From: an uncultured Prevotella sp.
Lineage (GTDB): Bacteria; Bacteroidota; Bacteroidia; Bacteroidales; Bacteroidaceae
Direction of reading: 5' to 3'
Length of the DNA: 45,077 nt
Assembly: GCA_900317545.1 (NCBI GenBank)
Contig: ONHE01000032.1
Span: forward strand, 1-45,077
The translations under genes and the position numbers were made by a program. This document shows, piece after piece, positions 42,673-45,077 of this stretch (the first letter of the stretch is position 1; every line of letters starts with the position of its first letter). A model generated the notes under the pieces. The model was not told where the DNA came from. It searched no databases and was given only the letters and a program-made list of their open reading frames with translations.

Positions 42673-43150
42673 AGCTTACTTGGGGATTGTTGATGACTAC
42701 GGAGTCGATGGCGTGATGGGTGGTCGTGACCTGTTGGATTGTGTGAAAGAACGTGGGGCTGCAGTCGATCGATTCAAAATGCGGTCTGTTGTCCTTGTGC
42801 ACAGTGATCGTGTCTATGCTTTGGATGCCCGATGTGCGCCTTATCTGAAAATAGAATGTGTCTTGCGGGCGCTGGAAACTGATGGGCAGAAAGAGACTGT
42901 CTGTGTTGACCTGCTTGTTGATGACCACAGAGTCATTGCCGTCCTGTATGTCCGTCGAAATTGTCAGTGTGTCCGTGAGGGTCGTGACGTCACCTGCCAG
43001 CAAGTATTTGGTATGGACCATGTTGTTCATAGGACAGTCGATGGATGAGCAGGCAGCCAACAAGAGCGATATGCATGTGAAAAGCACAAGACGCTTAAGT
43101 GATCTTCGGTCCGTCCGTCTGAGCGTTGGGTGGTTCTTGTTCCTAATCAT
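42620..43150 (-). CDS. DUF6452 family lipoprotein
   Basis: A 176-residue lipoprotein with lipobox LLLAAC (Cys34 by the 43150 start). The mature part holds beta-rich text (VHTKYLLAGDVTTLTDTLTI) and ends in KAHFLIFFKSRVY. This is the DUF6452 family, usually placed next to DUF6048, and function is unknown. An envelope pair, lipoprotein plus barrel, is a reasonable guess. It is 44 bp downstream of the GT2 gene on the same strand. Confidence 0.8.
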   Translation of the reverse strand: MIRNKNHPTLRRTDRRSLKRLVLFTCISLLLAACSSIDCPMNNMVHTKYLLAGDVTTLTDTLTISTDIQDGNDSVVINKQVNTDSLFLPISFQRPQDTFYFQIRRTSGIQSIDTITVHKDNRPHFESIDCSPTFFHTIQQVTTTHHAIDSVVINNPQVSYDATKAHFLIFFKSRVY

Positions 43151-43193
43151 TTCAGCTTGTTATTACGATCTCTGAAAGAGGGTGGGTTTTGTC

Positions 43194-44177
43194 TCAGAAT
43201 TGTTGTTCGTAGTCTTTTTTCCTGACGCGTATGGTCTCTGAGATCTGATAGTCATTGCGATAGGGGTTCTGTCTGCTCAGCAAGTCGCCGATGAAGCCTG
43301 CCAGAAAGAACTGGCTTCCTATCAGCATGGAGGTGAGGAAAATGTAGAACCAAGCCGAGTCTGTCACGAGATGGCCGTAGACGCCGTTGTTGAGTTCGAC
43401 CAGCTTGTCGACTCCAAGCGCGATCAAAGCGATGAAACTGATCAGGAAAAGGATGCTCCCCAAAAAGCCGAAGACGTGCATGGGCTTCTTACCGAAATTG
43501 GTCAGGAACCAGAGGCTCAGCAAGTCGAGATAGCCGTTGAAAAATCTGTTGATTCCGAACTTCGACTTTCCGTATTTCCGGGCCTGATGATGGACGATCC
43601 GTTCGCCGATTTTGTCAAACCCGGCATTCTTTGCAAGGTAGGGGATGTATCGGTGCATCTCGCCGTAGACCTCGATGTTTTTGACCACGTTGTTGCTGTA
43701 AGCCTTCAGCCCGCAGTTGAAGTCGTGCAGGTTGTGGATGCCAGAGATGCGGCGTGCCGTAGCGTTGAAGAGTTTTGTGGGCAGAGTTTTTGACAGTGGG
43801 TCGTAGCGTTTCTGCTTGTAACCCGATACGAGATCATATCCTTCCTCTGTGATCATCTTGTAGAGGGCTGGTATTTCGTCGGGGGAATCCTGCAGGTCTG
43901 CATCCATGGTGATGACAACATTGCCGCGGGCTTCCTTGAATCCACAGTAGAGGGCGGGACTTTTTCCGTAGTTTCGTCTGAACTTGATGCCCCTTACTTG
44001 TTCGGCTTTCTCACTCAGTGATTCGATGATCTCCCACGAGTTGTCTGTGGATCCGTCGTTGATGAAGATGACTTCATAGCTGAACGCATTGGCCTTCATC
44101 ACCCGTTCAATCCATGCATAAAGTTCCGGAAGCGACTCTGCTTCATTATAAAGAGGTATTACTACAGAAATATCCAT
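43194..44177 (-). CDS. Family 2 glycosyltransferase (polyisoprenyl-phosphate type)
   Basis: A 327-residue GT2 enzyme with a cytoplasmic catalytic domain and two C-terminal membrane helices (about 230-300). Start MDISVVIPLYNEAESLPELY, the nucleotide-binding VIFINDGSTDNSWEII, the DxD-type motif ITMDADLQDSPDEIP and GFDKIGERIVHHQARKYG are typical of DPM1/GtrB-like transferases that move a sugar to a lipid carrier. It would supply a lipid-linked sugar to envelope glycan or glycoprotein synthesis. It is 74 bp downstream of the DUF4199 gene. Confidence 0.92.
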   Translation of the reverse strand: MDISVVIPLYNEAESLPELYAWIERVMKANAFSYEVIFINDGSTDNSWEIIESLSEKAEQVRGIKFRRNYGKSPALYCGFKEARGNVVITMDADLQDSPDEIPALYKMITEEGYDLVSGYKQKRYDPLSKTLPTKLFNATARRISGIHNLHDFNCGLKAYSNNVVKNIEVYGEMHRYIPYLAKNAGFDKIGERIVHHQARKYGKSKFGINRFFNGYLDLLSLWFLTNFGKKPMHVFGFLGSILFLISFIALIALGVDKLVELNNGVYGHLVTDSAWFYIFLTSMLIGSQFFLAGFIGDLLSRQNPYRNDYQISETIRVRKKDYEQQF

Positions 44178-44251
44178 ATTGTCTATTGAGTATTGATCGT
44201 TCTACGTTGAAAGTTGCGTCCGTGTCCTGTTCTTCTCCCTCATGTGTCCGG

Positions 44252-44779
44252 TCATCTCGCCGTTCTGACCCTTTTCATGCCGATGGCGGCAATCGGGATG
44301 CTCAGGATCGAACCGAACATGAGATTCTGTATGAGAAAGAGGAATGCCAACTGAATGGGTTTCAGGTTTGTCATGATGTCGGTTGCCTGTGCAAACTGCT
44401 GGTCGGAGAACCCCTGCGTCTGGTATACGGCTCTCATCTGTTGTGCTGCTTCTGCAAAGAGCGTATTGATGGCTCCCTGGCCTATGTATCGGAAGTACAG
44501 GTATTGAACAACGGCAAAGAGAAGCGAAGCGTAAAAGAACGTGTACCATGAATAGGCCAGACCACGGCGAAAGGAGATCACTCCGTCAAGTGCATCGTCG
44601 CGGAAACGTCCGAGCCGCCAGCCGACGGCAAAGGGTGAAGCCAATGCAAGCAGATTCCCCCATGATGTCTCCGGACTCATCATCAGCGCAATGAAACTTG
44701 CAGTCCATACAAGAGCCAGGATGGCTCCGTCTTGTCGGGCGAAAGCCTTCAGCTGTATAAATGCTTCTGTCATTGTCAT
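44252..44779 (-). CDS. DUF4199 family membrane protein
   Basis: A 175-residue inner-membrane protein with about four helices (ILALVWTASFIALMM, NLLALASPFAVGW, FYASLLFAVVQYLYF, FLFLIQNLMFGSILSIPIAA) and a conserved block DGVISFRRGLAYSWYTFFYAS. It matches the Bacteroidetes DUF4199 family, which often precedes a GT2 gene. The function is unknown; the pairing suggests a role in membrane-linked glycan assembly, which is inference. It heads the leftward block DUF4199-GT2-DUF6452-DUF6048-apbE. Confidence 0.88.
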   Translation of the reverse strand: MTMTEAFIQLKAFARQDGAILALVWTASFIALMMSPETSWGNLLALASPFAVGWRLGRFRDDALDGVISFRRGLAYSWYTFFYASLLFAVVQYLYFRYIGQGAINTLFAEAAQQMRAVYQTQGFSDQQFAQATDIMTNLKPIQLAFLFLIQNLMFGSILSIPIAAIGMKRVRTAR

Positions 44780-44787
44780 AGCAGTTA

Positions 44788-44795
44788 CAAAAGTA
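44788..44795 (-). promoter_or_regulatory. -7 element upstream of the DUF4199 gene
   Basis: Minus strand TACTTTTG matches TAnnTTTG and lies 8 bp upstream of the start codon of the DUF4199 gene, implying a very short or absent leader. No good -33 box is seen. Confidence 0.5.
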
Positions 44796-44992
44796 CGAAT
44801 ATTCTTGCACAGGGAGGAGCCTTTCGTCGTTTTTTTTCATTTTTTTATTATTCAAATAGCAAATGAAAGCCTCGCGGGCATGAATCCTGCGTTGCAGATA
44901 AGGAGATGAAGCGTGTCGGGCGGAAGGTCTGAATGACTTTGGTCATGGGGCTGTCTGCAAACTGCAGGCGACGCGTCCTGGTCTTGAACTTG

Positions 44993-45066
44993 AGCCTCTT
45001 GTCGGATTCGAACCAACGACCCCGAGATTACAAATCACGTGCTCTGGCCAACTGAGCTAAAGAGGC
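44993..45066 (-). tRNA. tRNA-Thr (anticodon UGU)
   Basis: A 74-nt cloverleaf on the minus strand, from 5' G at 45066 to the discriminator U at 44993. Acceptor stem GCCTCTT/AAGAGGC is perfect; D stem GCTC/GAGC; T loop TTCGAAT between GTTGG and CCGAC. The anticodon loop TTTGTAA gives UGU, which reads Thr. CCA is not encoded. The anticodon stem CGTGA/TCTCG has one U-U mismatch in the middle (position 29-41), an uncommon feature. Confidence 0.93.
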
Positions 45067-45077
45067 GGGGTGGGCAA

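Noticed and set aside
44586-44855. An 89-codon minus-strand frame before the DUF4199 gene.
   Set aside because: It runs across the promoter and most of the DUF4199 gene in another frame, and DUF4199 has clear membrane helices.

Overview
The window reads as chromosomal DNA of a Bacteroidales bacterium, most likely Prevotella or a close relative. The evidence is promoters of the Bacteroidetes type (TTTG or TTTC, 19-21 bp, then TAnnTTTG), very few Shine-Dalgarno sequences, a Nudix-type AraR regulator, the DUF6452, DUF6048 and DUF6557 families, a fused aspartokinase-homoserine dehydrogenase and a two-gene glycine dehydrogenase. Almost all genes are on the minus strand. No prophage, insertion sequence or CRISPR array is visible.

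Layout. 1-4680: arabinose block, transcribed leftward: lipoprotein aldose 1-epimerase, sodium-solute symporter, AraR, AraD and the first 45 codons of AraA, which runs off the left edge. 4856-8699: galactose block (aldose 1-epimerase, galactokinase, glucose/galactose permease) with two intrinsic terminators. 8808-13744: folC, dnaJ, grpE and an ABC-F ATPase. 14232-15354, plus strand: an RluA-type pseudouridine synthase and a 51-residue membrane protein. 15705-22147: complete glycine cleavage system with lipoate ligase and dihydrolipoyl dehydrogenase (lplA-gcvT-gcvH-gcvPA-gcvPB-lpd), interrupted by a terminator and a folded RNA between gcvT and gcvH. 22351-27393: thrA, a phosphoglycerate-mutase-like gene that is the likely homoserine kinase, and thrC. 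27542-30381, plus strand: secreted alpha/beta hydrolase and an FAD protein. 30725-33548: DUF6557, AlkZ-related protein, DnaQ-like exonuclease, ribH and a TPR membrane protein. 33733-35131, plus strand: recF and a DciA-like gene. 35133-40060: fthC, ctp peptidase, dCMP deaminase and M3 peptidase. 40141-44779: Crp-like regulator, apbE, DUF6048, DUF6452, GT2 and DUF4199. 44993-45066: tRNA-Thr(UGU).

Most genes are core metabolism and housekeeping; the less explained structure is non-coding. The main candidates are: (i) a dispersed family of 22-bp-period repeats with an AGCTATGCT core in three separate intergenic regions, one of whose units is inverted without breaking the period; (ii) a roughly 280-bp multi-hairpin region after lpd that ends in an intrinsic terminator; (iii) a terminator plus three-way-junction fold inside the gcv cluster; (iv) a long near-perfect hairpin after thrC; and (v) two related palindromic copies in the 30.5-kb convergent intergenic region. 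All were found by eye; copy number, transcription and conservation were not tested.
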